A stretch of 52,942 nucleotides of DNA from DASWJZ01 sp038211615 (GTDB lineage Bacteria; Pseudomonadota; Alphaproteobacteria; Rhizobiales; Afifellaceae), in assembly GCA_038211615.1 (NCBI GenBank), contig JBBQVL010000022.1, positions 1-52,942 of the forward strand, read 5' to 3'. Position numbers and translations under genes: made by a program. Below are positions 17,277-26,275 of this stretch, one piece after another (position 1 is the first letter of the stretch; each line of letters opens with the position of its first letter). Under the pieces are notes generated by a model. The model worked only from the letters and a program-made list of their open reading frames with translations. It had not been told where the DNA came from and did no database searches.

Positions 17277-18018
17277 GATCAAGGACCTGCACGTCGAGGT
17301 CGGTGGCAAGAAAATCCTGAACGGCATCGACCTCGTCGTGAACGACGGCGAGGTGCATGCCATCATGGGGCCGAACGGCTCGGGGAAATCGACGCTCTCC
17401 TATGTGCTCTCCGGCAAGGAGGAGTACGAGGTGACCGGGGGCGAGGTGACGCTGAACGGCGTCGACCTCCTGGAGATGAACCCCGACCAGCGCGCGGTCG
17501 CCGGCGTGTTCCTCGCCTTCCAGTATCCGGTCGAGATCCCGGGCGTCGGCACGATGACGTTCCTGCGCACGGCGCTCAATGCGCAGCGCAAGGCGCGCGG
17601 CGAGGCGGAGCTGACCACGCCCGCCTTCATGAAGCTCGTGAAGGACACCTCGGCCCGGCTGCAGATCACGCAGGACATGATGAAGCGGCCGCTCAACGTC
17701 GGGTTCTCCGGCGGCGAGAAGAAGCGCAACGAGATTTTGCAGATGGCGCTGCTTGAGCCGGCGCTCTGCGTCATGGATGAAACCGATTCCGGCCTCGACA
17801 TCGACGCGCTGCGCATCGTCTCCGACGGCGTCAACGCGCTCCGCTCGCCGAAGCGCTCCTTCATCGTCATCACCCACTACCAGCGGCTCCTGAACTACAT
17901 CGTGCCGGACTATGTGCACGTCATGTCGAAGGGCCGCATCGTGCGTTCCGGCGGCAAGGAGCTTGCGCTGGAACTCGAAGAGCGCGGCTACGCCGACTAC
18001 GCGAGCGAGGCGGCGTGA
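17269..18018 (+). CDS. sufC: Fe-S cluster assembly ATPase SufC
   Basis: 249-aa ABC-type ATPase of the SufBCD scaffold. Walker A GPNGSGKS is at about 34-41, the ABC signature FSGGEKKR near 145-152, Walker B CVMDETDSGLD near 167-177 and the switch His in VITHYQRL. SufC lacks membrane domains and acts in the cytosol with SufB and SufD. The ATG overlaps the stop of the preceding unknown gene and follows AAGGAAGAG. Its own stop overlaps the GTG that may begin sufD. Confidence 0.97.
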   Translation: MLEIKDLHVEVGGKKILNGIDLVVNDGEVHAIMGPNGSGKSTLSYVLSGKEEYEVTGGEVTLNGVDLLEMNPDQRAVAGVFLAFQYPVEIPGVGTMTFLRTALNAQRKARGEAELTTPAFMKLVKDTSARLQITQDMMKRPLNVGFSGGEKKRNEILQMALLEPALCVMDETDSGLDIDALRIVSDGVNALRSPKRSFIVITHYQRLLNYIVPDYVHVMSKGRIVRSGGKELALELEERGYADYASEAA

Positions 18019-19346
18019 ACGTTCCCATGACCGAGCAGCCGACCCGCATCCGCACCAAGGCCGAGGAGGCGCTGGCGAGCCATTTCGCCAGCCTCGGGGG
18101 CGACGATCCGATGCGCGACATCCGCGCCACGGCCTTCGACGCCTTCATGGAGAACGGCCTGCCGCACCGGCGGGTCGAGGCGTGGAAATACACCGACCTC
18201 CGCGCCCTGATGCAGGACGTGCCGGCGCCCTCCGCGCCCGCGAGCCACGCCGATGCCGGCGCGGCGCTGCAGGCAGGTGATGCCTTCGGCGCGCTCGACC
18301 GCGCGCGCATCGTCTTCGTCAACGGCCATTTCGTGCCGTCGCTGTCTGACATGGCGGGTCTCGCCGATGCCGTCGATTTCGCCTCGCTCGGCCGCTTCCT
18401 CGCCGACGGCGGCGCCATTCTCGACCGCTCGCTCGAGCCGGCCGAGGCCCCGATCTTCGCGCTGAACAGCGCCTTCGTCCGCGACGGCGCGGTCCTCAAG
18501 ATCCGCGATCACGCAAAACTCTCCCGGCCGCTGGAAATCGTGAACCTCTTCGCCGGCAAGACACCCGGCCTGCAGACACTCCGCCATCAGGTTTCGATCG
18601 GCGCCGGCGTCAGGGGCACCATCTTGCAGAGTTTCGGCGGCCCGGATGGGGTCGCCTACCAGACGAACGTCGTCACCGAAGTGCAGATCGGCGCGGGCGC
18701 AGACATTCGCTGGGTGAGCGTGCAGGAGGAAGGCGACCAGGCGATCCATCTTTCGCTGATCCTGCCGCGGCTTGCCGAGAACGTGCGGTTCGAGCCGTTC
18801 CTGTTCGCAGCCGGAGCGCTTGTGGCGCGGAGCGAGATCCGCCTGGCGTTCGAGGGCGAGGGCTCGCATGTCGGGCTTGCCGGCGCCACGATCGGCCGCC
18901 GCAAGCAGCACCTCGACACGACGCTCGTCGTCAACCATTCCGCGCCGCGCTGCGGCGGGCAGGAATACTTCAAGTCGGCGATGGACGGCCAGTCGCAGGG
19001 AGTCTTCCAGGGCAAGATCATCGTCGAGCCCGGCGCGCAGAAGACCGATTCCAAGATGATGAGCCGCGCGCTGCTCCTTTCGACCGAAGCAGAATTCGCC
19101 AACAAGCCCGAGCTGGAGATCTTTGCTGACGACGTGGTCTGCGGCCACGGCGCGACCTGCGGGCGGATCGACGACCAGATGCTCTTCTTCCTGCGCTCGC
19201 GTGGCATCCCGAAGCCGGAGGCCGAGCGGATGCTGGTGATGGCGTTCCTCGCCGAGGCGATCGAGATGATCGGCGACGAGGCAATCGTGGCGGCGCTGGA
19301 AGAGCGCACGCGCCGCTGGCTCGGCATGGAGGCGGAGACGCTTTGA
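18015..19346 (+). CDS. sufD: Fe-S cluster assembly protein SufD
   Basis: 443 aa if started at the overlapping GTG 18015 (GTGA with the sufC stop) or 439 aa from ATG 18027. SufD is the SufB paralogue of the SufBC2D scaffold. Visible signatures are LPHRRVEAWKYTDLR near the N-terminus (the family's R-x-E-x-W-K-Y-T motif), the central beta-helix region and the C-terminal CGHGATCGRIDDQMLFFLRSRGIPKPEAERMLV region, with the conserved His-Gly-(x)-T-x-G part. The stop TGA shares bases with the sufS ATG. Confidence 0.95.
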   Translation: MNVPMTEQPTRIRTKAEEALASHFASLGGDDPMRDIRATAFDAFMENGLPHRRVEAWKYTDLRALMQDVPAPSAPASHADAGAALQAGDAFGALDRARIVFVNGHFVPSLSDMAGLADAVDFASLGRFLADGGAILDRSLEPAEAPIFALNSAFVRDGAVLKIRDHAKLSRPLEIVNLFAGKTPGLQTLRHQVSIGAGVRGTILQSFGGPDGVAYQTNVVTEVQIGAGADIRWVSVQEEGDQAIHLSLILPRLAENVRFEPFLFAAGALVARSEIRLAFEGEGSHVGLAGATIGRRKQHLDTTLVVNHSAPRCGGQEYFKSAMDGQSQGVFQGKIIVEPGAQKTDSKMMSRALLLSTEAEFANKPELEIFADDVVCGHGATCGRIDDQMLFFLRSRGIPKPEAERMLVMAFLAEAIEMIGDEAIVAALEERTRRWLGMEAETL

Positions 19347-20578
19347 TGGCCCAGAACAGCGCCTACGATGTCGAGAAGGTGCGCGCGGATTTCCCGGCGC
19401 TCTCACTGAAAGTCTACGGCAAGCCGCTGGTCTATCTCGACAATGCGGCGTCGGCACAGAAGCCGCGCGCCGTGCTCGACCGCATCCAGAAGGCCTACAC
19501 CGAGGAATACGCCAACGTTCACCGCGGCCTGCATTATCTCGCGAATGCCGCGACCGAGGCCTACGAGGACGCGCGCGAAACGGTGCGCCGCTTCATCAAT
19601 GCGCCGTCGACGGAAGAGATCATCTTCACACGCTCTTCGACCGAGGGCATCAACCTCGTGGCGCAGTCCTTTGGGGGCATGCGGATCGGGGAGGGCGACG
19701 AGATCGTGCTCTCCATCATGGAGCACCATTCCAACATCGTGCCCTGGCATTTCCATCGCGAGCGGCGCGGCGCGGTGATCAAGTACGCGCCGATCCACGA
19801 GGACGGCGCCTTCGACCTCGAAGCCTTCGAAAAGCTCCTGACGGAGCGGACGAAGATGGTCGCGGTGACCCACATGTCGAACGTCACCGGCACGGTCGTC
19901 CCGATCAAGGAGGTCTGCCGCATCGCGCACGAGCGCGGCATCCCGGTGCTGGTCGACGGAAGCCAGTCGGCGGTGCATCTCCCAATCGACGTGCAGGACC
20001 TCGGCTGCGACTTCTTCGTCTTCACCGGCCACAAGACCTATGGACCGACCGGCATCGGCGTCATGTGGGGCAAGCGCGAGCACCTAGACGCCATGCCGCC
20101 GTTTCTCGGCGGCGGCGAGATGATCGAGACCGTGACGGAGGATTGGGTCACCTACGGCGTGCCGCCGCACAGATTCGAGGCCGGGACGCCGCCCATCGTG
20201 CAGGCGATCGGGCTCGGTGCGGCCTTGAAATACATGGAGAGCCTCGGCCGCGATGCGATCCGGGCGCACGAGGCTGACCTCGCCAAATATGCGCAGGAGC
20301 AGCTTTCCGCGTTGAACTACCTCCGCATCTTCGGCTCGGCGCCGGGGAAGGGGGCGATTGTCGCCTTCGAGATGCAGGGCGCGCACGCGCACGACGTGTC
20401 GACCATCATCGACCGCGAGGGGATTGCGGTGCGCGCCGGCACACACTGCGCGCAGCCCCTCCTCGCCCGCTACGGCGTCACCTCCACCTGCCGCGCCTCC
20501 TTCGCCCTCTACAACACCCGCGCGGAGGTGGATGCCCTTGTGAAGGGGCTGGCGAAGGCCCATTCTTTCTTTGCGTGA
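19346..20578 (+). CDS. sufS: Cysteine desulfurase SufS (group II)
   Basis: 410-aa PLP-dependent desulfurase. The ATG at 19346 overlaps the sufD stop (TGATG). Landmarks: YLDNAASAQKP near residue 31, ANVHRGLHYLAN near 52, PLP Lys in FTGHKTYGP near 230 and catalytic Cys in RAGTHCAQPLL near 368, the short-loop group II pattern. In characterised systems SufS hands sulfur to SufE or SufU; neither is encoded in this operon, so a partner would have to be elsewhere. Normal length. Confidence 0.96.
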   Translation: MAQNSAYDVEKVRADFPALSLKVYGKPLVYLDNAASAQKPRAVLDRIQKAYTEEYANVHRGLHYLANAATEAYEDARETVRRFINAPSTEEIIFTRSSTEGINLVAQSFGGMRIGEGDEIVLSIMEHHSNIVPWHFHRERRGAVIKYAPIHEDGAFDLEAFEKLLTERTKMVAVTHMSNVTGTVVPIKEVCRIAHERGIPVLVDGSQSAVHLPIDVQDLGCDFFVFTGHKTYGPTGIGVMWGKREHLDAMPPFLGGGEMIETVTEDWVTYGVPPHRFEAGTPPIVQAIGLGAALKYMESLGRDAIRAHEADLAKYAQEQLSALNYLRIFGSAPGKGAIVAFEMQGAHAHDVSTIIDREGIAVRAGTHCAQPLLARYGVTSTCRASFALYNTRAEVDALVKGLAKAHSFFA

Positions 20579-20590
20579 TTGGAGACGGCC

Positions 20591-21025
20591 ATGACGGAAA
20601 TTGAAGCCACTCCAGCGACCGAAGCGACCGCGGCTGCCCCTCCGGCGTCCGAAGGTTCGGACGCCGAAGCATCGCCCAACAAGCCGGATTTCGACGGCTC
20701 GACCATTCCGGCCGACGAGCTGGAGCGGTTGTCGACGGGCATCGTCGCTGCGCTGAAAACCGTGTTCGACCCGGAGATTCCGGCCGACATCTACGAGCTC
20801 GGGCTGATCTACAAGGTCGATATCGACGACAGCCGCCATGTCGCGGTGAACATGACGCTGACGGCGCCCGGCTGCCCGGTCGCGGGCGACAAGCCGGTCT
20901 GGGTGGAGGACGCGGTGGCAGCGGTTCCCGGCGTTTCCGGGGCGAAGGCGACGGTCGTGTTCGACCCGCCCTGGTCGCCGGAGCGCATGTCGGACGAGGC
21001 GAAGGTCGCGATCGGCTGGTGGTGA
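20591..21025 (+). CDS. sufT: SUF-associated MIP18/DUF59 family protein (SufT-like)
   Basis: 144 aa from ATG 20591, preceded by GGAG. An Ala/Thr/Glu-rich, probably disordered N-terminus of about 40 residues precedes the DUF59 fold: LKTVFDPEIPADIYELGLIYKV, then MTLTAPGCPVAG with the conserved Cys, and FDPPWSPERMSDEAK. This family is a standard member of suf operons and takes part in Fe-S maturation or carriage. It lies 12 bp after sufS. Confidence 0.92.
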   Translation: MTEIEATPATEATAAAPPASEGSDAEASPNKPDFDGSTIPADELERLSTGIVAALKTVFDPEIPADIYELGLIYKVDIDDSRHVAVNMTLTAPGCPVAGDKPVWVEDAVAAVPGVSGAKATVVFDPPWSPERMSDEAKVAIGWW

Positions 21026-21084
21026 CAGGTCCCTGCGGCACCAACCTTCTGGAATTCTCAACCGAACGGTCCTATGTAGGTCGC

Positions 21085-21468
21085 ATGGCACGTCCCCGCT
21101 TCCAGGTCGTCTCCGTCACCGATCGCGCCGCTGACCGTGTGCGCGAGATTCTCGCCAACGCCGAAGCGCCCGCTGAGGGCATCCGCATCGGGGTGAAAAA
21201 GGGCGGCTGCGCCGGCATGGAATATACCGTCGACCTAGCCCGAAATGCCGAGCCGGCGGACGACGTTGTGGATGTCGGCGGCGCCAAGGTTTTCGTGAAG
21301 CCGGAGGCGACGCTCTTCCTGCTCGGCACCGAGATGGATTTCGAGGCGACGAAGCTTCGCACCGGCTTCGTGTTCCGCAACCCGAACCAGACCTCTGCTT
21401 GCGGCTGCGGCGAATCGGTGGAGATCAAGCCGGCTTCGCCCGAGCGTCTCGCCGAGGCGCACGGCTGA
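21085..21468 (+). CDS. sufA: A-type Fe-S carrier protein SufA/IscA-like
   Basis: 127 aa from ATG 21085; a longer in-frame start at 21019 overlaps sufT but adds a non-conserved leader. The three cluster-binding cysteines are Cys42 (GGCAGMEY) and Cys106/Cys108 (SACGCGES), exactly as in HesB/IscA proteins. It receives clusters from SufBCD and passes them to apo-proteins. Last gene of the suf block, 59 bp after sufT. Confidence 0.95.
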   Translation: MARPRFQVVSVTDRAADRVREILANAEAPAEGIRIGVKKGGCAGMEYTVDLARNAEPADDVVDVGGAKVFVKPEATLFLLGTEMDFEATKLRTGFVFRNPNQTSACGCGESVEIKPASPERLAEAHG

Positions 21469-21830
21469 CGGGCGAGCACGACTGGCTGCTCGACCTCTTC
21501 GAGCCTCTCGGCCCGATCTCGATCCGCCGCATGTTCGGCGGCTTCGGCCTTTACCGCGACGGGCTGATCTTCGGGCTCCTCCGCAGCGACGGCGATATCT
21601 ACCTGAAGAGCGATGATGAGACGGTCGAGCGGTTCCGCTCCGCCGGCTGCCAGCCGTTCGCCTACAGCAAGGAGGGCCGGCGCTTCACCATGTCCTACTG
21701 GACGTTGCCCACCGAGGCTCTCGACGACGGCGACGCTCTGAAGGAATGGGCGGAGCTCGCCTTCGCAGCCGCGCTTCGGGCGCCGGCAAAAAAGCGCCGG
21801 CCGAAGAAAATCTCGAAGGAGAAGCGCTAG
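21465..21830 (+). CDS. TfoX/Sxy N-terminal-domain protein
   Basis: The reading frame continues after sufA and encodes about 121 aa with the TfoX N-terminal signature: PLGPISIRRMFGGFGLYRDGLIFGL, then IYLKSDD and FTMSYWTLPTEAL, followed by a Lys/Arg-rich tail. No ATG/GTG lies between the sufA stop and the domain; likely starts are CTG 21465, overlapping the sufA TGA, or TTG 21399 inside sufA. Single-domain TfoX-like proteins are common in alphaproteobacteria; a link to competence is not established for them. The TAG overlaps the stop codon of the convergent DMT gene. Confidence 0.8.
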   Translation: MTGEHDWLLDLFEPLGPISIRRMFGGFGLYRDGLIFGLLRSDGDIYLKSDDETVERFRSAGCQPFAYSKEGRRFTMSYWTLPTEALDDGDALKEWAELAFAAALRAPAKKRRPKKISKEKR

Positions 21831-22756
21831 CCGGGCGGCGGGTTGGGTGTTGCGTTCTGCTGGCGCGCCGGAAAGCGCGCCGTCGCCAGAATCACCCCCG
21901 GGACGATAAGCGCCAGTCCGATGAGATGGTAGGCGCGCGGGATCTCCCCGAGGAAGAGGATCGCCAGCAGCAGCCCATAGGGCGTCCACAGATACGAGCT
22001 CATCGCCATCGTGGTCGGCCCGAACTGGCGGACTCCGTACTGGTATCCGGAATAGGCGCCGACGGAGGGAATGAGTGCCACCGCCGCGACCGCGAGCCAG
22101 GCGGTTGACGTGCGCGGCATGGCGCCGGCCGCAAAATTCTCCAGGAGCATCGCGGGAAGGAGCAGAGCGATGCCGGCCAGCATGATCGCCGTGAAAAGCG
22201 CGTTGCCCGGGATCGAAGCGAGGGCGGGCCGCTTCAACAGCACCGAATAGATCGACCACGAGAACGCGGCGATGGCGATCAGCACGTCGCCGGGATTGAG
22301 CCTGAGGTGGCCGCCCTCCGAGCCGAGCGCTACCACCGCGACGCCGGCGAAGGCGAGCGCCGAGCCGGTCAGTTCGCGCGCGCCGATCGGCCGGCCGCGA
22401 AAGCGCCACTCGAGCAGCAGGATCATCACGTTCGACGCGGTGTAGATCAGCGTCGAGTTGGAGGCGGTGGTGTAGTGCAGCGCCGTGTAGACCAGCCCGC
22501 CGCAGATGAACATGCCGAGGAAGCCGAGCAGCGCGATGAGCGGCGCCTCGGCGCGGAGCGCGGGAAGACTGGCGCGGAGGCCCGGGGCGGAGAACGGCAG
22601 CAGGATCAGGAACGCGCCGGACCAGCGCAGGAAAGCGAGCGTCCACGGTCCCACGTCGCCCGCCACGAAGCGGCCGATCACGACGTTGGTGGAGAAGAAC
22701 AGCGGGACGAGCGCGATCGCAACGACAGCGCGCCAGCGCAAAGCGCCGAAATTCAT
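21827..22756 (-). CDS. DMT-superfamily permease (EamA/RhaT type)
   Basis: 309 aa, ten hydrophobic helices in two EamA repeats: first repeat from AVVAIALVPLFFSTNVVIGRFV to FAGVAVVAL, second from GDVLIAIAAFSWSIYSVLLKRP to GLALIVPGVILA. The FFSTNVVIGR and YTASNVMILLLEWRF stretches are typical. An inner-membrane exporter of metabolites is expected, substrate unknown. Convergent with the TfoX-like gene (stops overlap) and divergent from glmU. Confidence 0.9.
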   Translation of the reverse strand: MNFGALRWRAVVAIALVPLFFSTNVVIGRFVAGDVGPWTLAFLRWSGAFLILLPFSAPGLRASLPALRAEAPLIALLGFLGMFICGGLVYTALHYTTASNSTLIYTASNVMILLLEWRFRGRPIGARELTGSALAFAGVAVVALGSEGGHLRLNPGDVLIAIAAFSWSIYSVLLKRPALASIPGNALFTAIMLAGIALLLPAMLLENFAAGAMPRTSTAWLAVAAVALIPSVGAYSGYQYGVRQFGPTTMAMSSYLWTPYGLLLAILFLGEIPRAYHLIGLALIVPGVILATARFPARQQNATPNPPPG

Positions 22757-22872
22757 GGATTAGTCCAGATTCGAGGATTGGGTTTTCGGAAAGCGGGCTT
22801 TGCGGTAACGCACCCGGCAAGGCCCGGCAAGGCGACGATTCGCGCCTCGCGGGCGATGACAGGGATATTCCG

Positions 22873-24198
22873 ATGCGCACGAGCCTGGCGGTGGTGCTGG
22901 CGGCCGGAGAGGGCAAGCGGATGAAGTCCCGCCTGCCGAAGGTGCTGCACGAGATCGGCCGGCTTCCGATGATCGCGCATGTTCTGAAGGCGCTGCAGCA
23001 GGCCGGCGTCGACCGGATCGCGGTGGTGGTGGGGCCGGGCCACGAGGATATCGCCCGGATCGTGGAAAAGCACGCGTCGGGCGCGTCGGTGCATATCCAG
23101 AACGAGCGCCGCGGCACGGCCGACGCGGTGAAGACCGCGCGCTTCGCCATCGAGGCGGGCGCGGACGATCTCCTCGTCGTCTACGGCGACACGCCGTTCG
23201 TCTCGGCGCACGCCATCTCCGCGCTCCGGGCCGCGCTGGCGGAAGGCGCAGCGGTCGCCGTCGGCGGCATGCGCCCGAAAAACCCGACCGGCTACGGCCG
23301 GCTGCTCATGCAGGGGGACCGCCTCGTCGCGATCCGCGAAGAGCGGGACGCTACCGAGGCTGAGCGGAAGATCGGTTTCGTCAATGGCGGTCTGATGGGG
23401 CTCGCCGGCGCTTCGGCGCTCAAAATCCTCGACGCTATTGAGAGCAACAACGACCAGCGGGAGTTCTACCTGACCGACGCGGTGGAGATCGCGGCGAAGC
23501 TAGGGCTGCGGTCCGTGGCTTTCGAGATCGACGCGGCCGAGGTCTTTGGCATCAACGACCGCGCACAGCTTGCCGAGGCGGAGCTGCTCTTTCAGCAGGG
23601 CAGGCGCGCGGAGGCGATGCAGGGCGGCGCGACGCTGATTGCACCCGAGACGGTGTTCTTCGCGCACGACACGAAGCTCGGCGAGGATGTGCTGGTCGAG
23701 CCAAACGTCGTCTTCGGCCCGGGCGTCGAAGTCGCGGACAATGTCACGATCCGAGCCTTCAGCCATCTCGAGGGCGCGACCGTCGCCTCCGACGCGATCA
23801 TCGGCCCCTACGCGCGGCTTCGCCCCGGCGCGCGGATCGGCGAGGGCGCGCATATCGGCAATTTCGTCGAGATCAAGCAGGCTGATGTGGAGGAGGGGGC
23901 GAAGATCAATCACCTGACCTACATCGGCGATGCGCGGGTCGGCGCGAAGACCAACATCGGGGCAGGCACGATCACCTGCAATTATGACGGCGTGCACAAG
24001 CACCTGACAGAGATCGGGAAGGGGGCCTTTATCGGATCTAACGCGTCGCTCGTCGCGCCGATCAGGATCGGCGACGGCGCCTACGTGGCGTCGGGGAGCG
24101 TCCTCACCGAGGACGTGCCGGCGGATGCGCTCGCCTTCGGCCGCGCGCGGCAGGTGAACAAGCCGGGCGGCGCCGTTGGTCGCGGGAAGAAGAAGTAG
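22873..24198 (+). CDS. glmU: Bifunctional GlcNAc-1-P uridyltransferase / GlcN-1-P acetyltransferase
   Basis: 441 aa. The N-terminal pyrophosphorylase domain starts with LAAGEGKRMKSRLPKVLHEI (nucleotide-binding LxxGxGxRM...K), with GDTPF near 111 and GRLLM for UTP/sugar binding. From about residue 255 the left-handed beta-helix acetyltransferase domain follows with hexapeptide repeats and IGAGTITCNYDGVHKH for CoA/sugar. Together they make UDP-GlcNAc for peptidoglycan and LPS. It usually neighbours glmS; here the two are separated by the GSCFA gene. A CCCCGGA-T-TCCGGGG hairpin (24231-24245) lies downstream. Confidence 0.97.
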   Translation: MRTSLAVVLAAGEGKRMKSRLPKVLHEIGRLPMIAHVLKALQQAGVDRIAVVVGPGHEDIARIVEKHASGASVHIQNERRGTADAVKTARFAIEAGADDLLVVYGDTPFVSAHAISALRAALAEGAAVAVGGMRPKNPTGYGRLLMQGDRLVAIREERDATEAERKIGFVNGGLMGLAGASALKILDAIESNNDQREFYLTDAVEIAAKLGLRSVAFEIDAAEVFGINDRAQLAEAELLFQQGRRAEAMQGGATLIAPETVFFAHDTKLGEDVLVEPNVVFGPGVEVADNVTIRAFSHLEGATVASDAIIGPYARLRPGARIGEGAHIGNFVEIKQADVEEGAKINHLTYIGDARVGAKTNIGAGTITCNYDGVHKHLTEIGKGAFIGSNASLVAPIRIGDGAYVASGSVLTEDVPADALAFGRARQVNKPGGAVGRGKKK

Positions 24199-24230
24199 CT
24201 CGGGCCGGCGCGCTGCGTGCTTCGAGGCTA

Positions 24231-24245
24231 CCCCGGATTCCGGGG
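24231..24245 (+). terminator. GC-rich hairpin after glmU (possible terminator)
   Basis: The palindrome CCCCGGATTCCGGGG lies 33 bp after the glmU stop. It would form a stable stem but has no T-run, so it may be a weak terminator, an mRNA end-protecting hairpin or chance in GC-rich DNA. Confidence 0.35.
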
Positions 24246-24253
24246 CCGCACCC

Positions 24254-24282
24254 AGCCTTTCCATTGAACTTCTTACTCATAT
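24254..24282. repeat. Left copy of an imperfect direct repeat flanking the GSCFA gene
   Basis: Matches the segment at 26276-26303 in 25 of 29 aligned positions (three mismatches, one gap); both share AGCCTTTC near the left end and TCATAT at the right end. The copies sit on either side of the GSCFA gene, one after glmU and one before glmS. Confidence 0.5.
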
Positions 24283-24297
24283 CGTTTCGTTGCGCGT

Positions 24298-26022
24298 TCA
24301 GTCACGTGATGCCTTTTGATCCAGGACGGTAGTGCCCCACGCGTCCGATCCTGCAGGGACCTCATCTCGACTTCCCTTGGTCGCTTTGACAGAAGGCACA
24401 GCGGCGGCAGAGCGCCTACGCCAACGATTGTATCTGATGACTTCCCGATGCGCGGGATCAGACTCGCGCAATATTTTCACGTAGGCCTTCGCATCTTTGA
24501 ATCGGTCATGATCCATGAGGAGCCGCGCGAGCAGCACAGTTTGTGCAAGCGGTACACCGTGGCCCGATTGCAGGGACCGCATCGTCAGCAGCACCTCAAT
24601 AACCTCCGCAGATCGATCAGTGGCCCGCAACGCGGTGACAAGGGGCTTGTAGGCCTGATGTCTGGTCGGCCATTTGGTGATGCAAAGGCGCGCCAATTCC
24701 TCGGCCCTCGCCAAGTTTCCCGCCTGGATTTGACGCCGAACCATTAGCTTGAAGTCGATGTAGTTGAGCTGGGGCGCCTCCAACATCGCCTCTGAAGCTT
24801 CGCATGCCTCCGAGACGCGCCCCAAGGCCGCCAATGTTTTAAGAATTCCGAGCCGCACTTCATGCGTGTCATACCCGGCGTCGTTCGCAAAAATGAGGTC
24901 TGCGTGCGCGCGGTCTGGCGCAGTTTCCACGGCGGCAATTCCACGAACGATTCGCGCCTCTATGTTAGTCGGATCGACTGCGCAGGCTCGGTCAGCGAGC
25001 CGATAGGCTCCTTCCATGTCGCTAGTAAGAAGTAGCCTAGCTTCCTGAACTAGCTGGGCAGATTCAGGCACATCCTCCACATATACGGATAGCAACTTTG
25101 CTGCGATCTTAGTGACGAAGCTCGGATGAACATGAATATTGTCGTCTGCCCACACCTTCGCCGCAGACGAAAACATCGCGCTTTCATAGGATGGGAAGTA
25201 GTCGACATTCGACCGCAGCATGGGTAGCGCACCGCACACGGCACGCAAGACCGATTTCGAGTAAGAGTTGGCTATCCTGATATCCTGGCCGGTGAAGGTC
25301 ACCGCCAGCGGGACAGGTGATGTTGTGACGAGAACCTTCACGTCGGGATTTCTGTCGCGCACGATGTCTATTGATTTCAGTAGATCGTCGAGACAAGCTT
25401 GATAGCTGCGCACCTCAAACTTGAATCGCCCCAAATTTCTGAGGAAGCTCTTTAATTTGAGCACACCTGCAGCGTGGAGGCCTGTCCGCGTATCGACCCA
25501 CGTCTCGATGTAACCCGGGGTCATCACAAAACACTGGGCACTGAATACAGATGAGAACACGTCGTACATCTGCTGTCGGCGCTCTATGGACCGCGCTTTA
25601 CTGACAGGCGGTGTATAGAGGATGTCGAGGTCGAGGTATTTGTCTTCACCGACTTCGAACATGAACGGCAAGCAGTCATCCGCTATTACGGTTCCATCCC
25701 GATCATGGACACGCGCTGTCCATTCGAGGCTCTCACGAAATGCGGGAGGAGTGAATTTGTTGAGAACGCCAGCGGGGCGACCAGCCCACTCCTCAATGGG
25801 AATCCGGAAGTCCATCATGGGGATTCGACAGCCCAGACGCGCCAGATGTTCTTCGATGTTCCTGGCGAAGCAACTTCCCATAGTGAAGATTGTATCGGTG
25901 GCCGAAAGGCCGAAAGTTGGTTGCACGAGGGGCCAACTTTCACCCGCCGCGTCCAGGCTTGCCTGTGCCCATCGCGCGTAGGGAGCGTCGCGGTTCGCAA
26001 ACGCGGTCGGACCATCCATCAT
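24298..26022 (-). CDS. GSCFA-domain (SGNH-hydrolase-like) protein with C-terminal TPR-like repeats
   Basis: 574 aa from ATG 26022; a TTG at 26034 would add four residues. The N-terminal third has the family-defining GSCFARNIE near residue 49, where Ser is the expected SGNH nucleophile. A DDNIHVHPS segment near 300 supplies the DxxH pair, so the catalytic set looks complete. Residues about 330-540 are Ala-rich antiparallel helices resembling tetratricopeptide repeats (for example ARIVRGIAAVETAPDRAHAD). No signal peptide. Base composition is clearly lower in GC than glmU and glmS, and it breaks their usual adjacency, so recent transfer is likely. GSCFA genes are often found near glycan or capsule functions; actual substrate unknown. 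Confidence 0.85.
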   Translation of the reverse strand: MMDGPTAFANRDAPYARWAQASLDAAGESWPLVQPTFGLSATDTIFTMGSCFARNIEEHLARLGCRIPMMDFRIPIEEWAGRPAGVLNKFTPPAFRESLEWTARVHDRDGTVIADDCLPFMFEVGEDKYLDLDILYTPPVSKARSIERRQQMYDVFSSVFSAQCFVMTPGYIETWVDTRTGLHAAGVLKLKSFLRNLGRFKFEVRSYQACLDDLLKSIDIVRDRNPDVKVLVTTSPVPLAVTFTGQDIRIANSYSKSVLRAVCGALPMLRSNVDYFPSYESAMFSSAAKVWADDNIHVHPSFVTKIAAKLLSVYVEDVPESAQLVQEARLLLTSDMEGAYRLADRACAVDPTNIEARIVRGIAAVETAPDRAHADLIFANDAGYDTHEVRLGILKTLAALGRVSEACEASEAMLEAPQLNYIDFKLMVRRQIQAGNLARAEELARLCITKWPTRHQAYKPLVTALRATDRSAEVIEVLLTMRSLQSGHGVPLAQTVLLARLLMDHDRFKDAKAYVKILRESDPAHREVIRYNRWRRRSAAAVPSVKATKGSRDEVPAGSDAWGTTVLDQKASRD

Positions 26023-26140
26023 CAAACTCGACAAATTCGCCCCCCGACGAATATTTGTTACCTCTAGGTAGCGGCTTGAGGATTTTCGCGCAATCGGCGG
26101 CCTCGTAACGTGTAGTCAACGTCGACCGGTGTCTGTTTGC

Positions 26141-26154
26141 GGAACGGCCGTTCC
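26141..26154. promoter_or_regulatory. Perfect 14-bp palindrome upstream of glmS
   Basis: GGAACGGCCGTTCC is its own complement and lies in the 358-bp divergent gap between the GSCFA gene and glmS. Such a site could bind a dimeric regulator, but no regulator is known to me for this sequence and no second copy was seen. Confidence 0.35.
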
Positions 26155-26275
26155 CAAGAAGGATCCACTGCCCGCAGCACCCAGCGAGTGTCGCAAGGCA
26201 TCACTGCCGTTGCCGGGGAACTGGTGGCGACCCGGGGCTCCATTTCGTATCGTTGGCGGTCCTCGCCTGGATCCT

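Noticed and set aside
21072..23150. 692-codon minus-strand frame across sufA, TfoX and the DMT gene
   Set aside because: Frame spans three supported genes, shows low-complexity Arg/Pro translation, and shadows the real genes.
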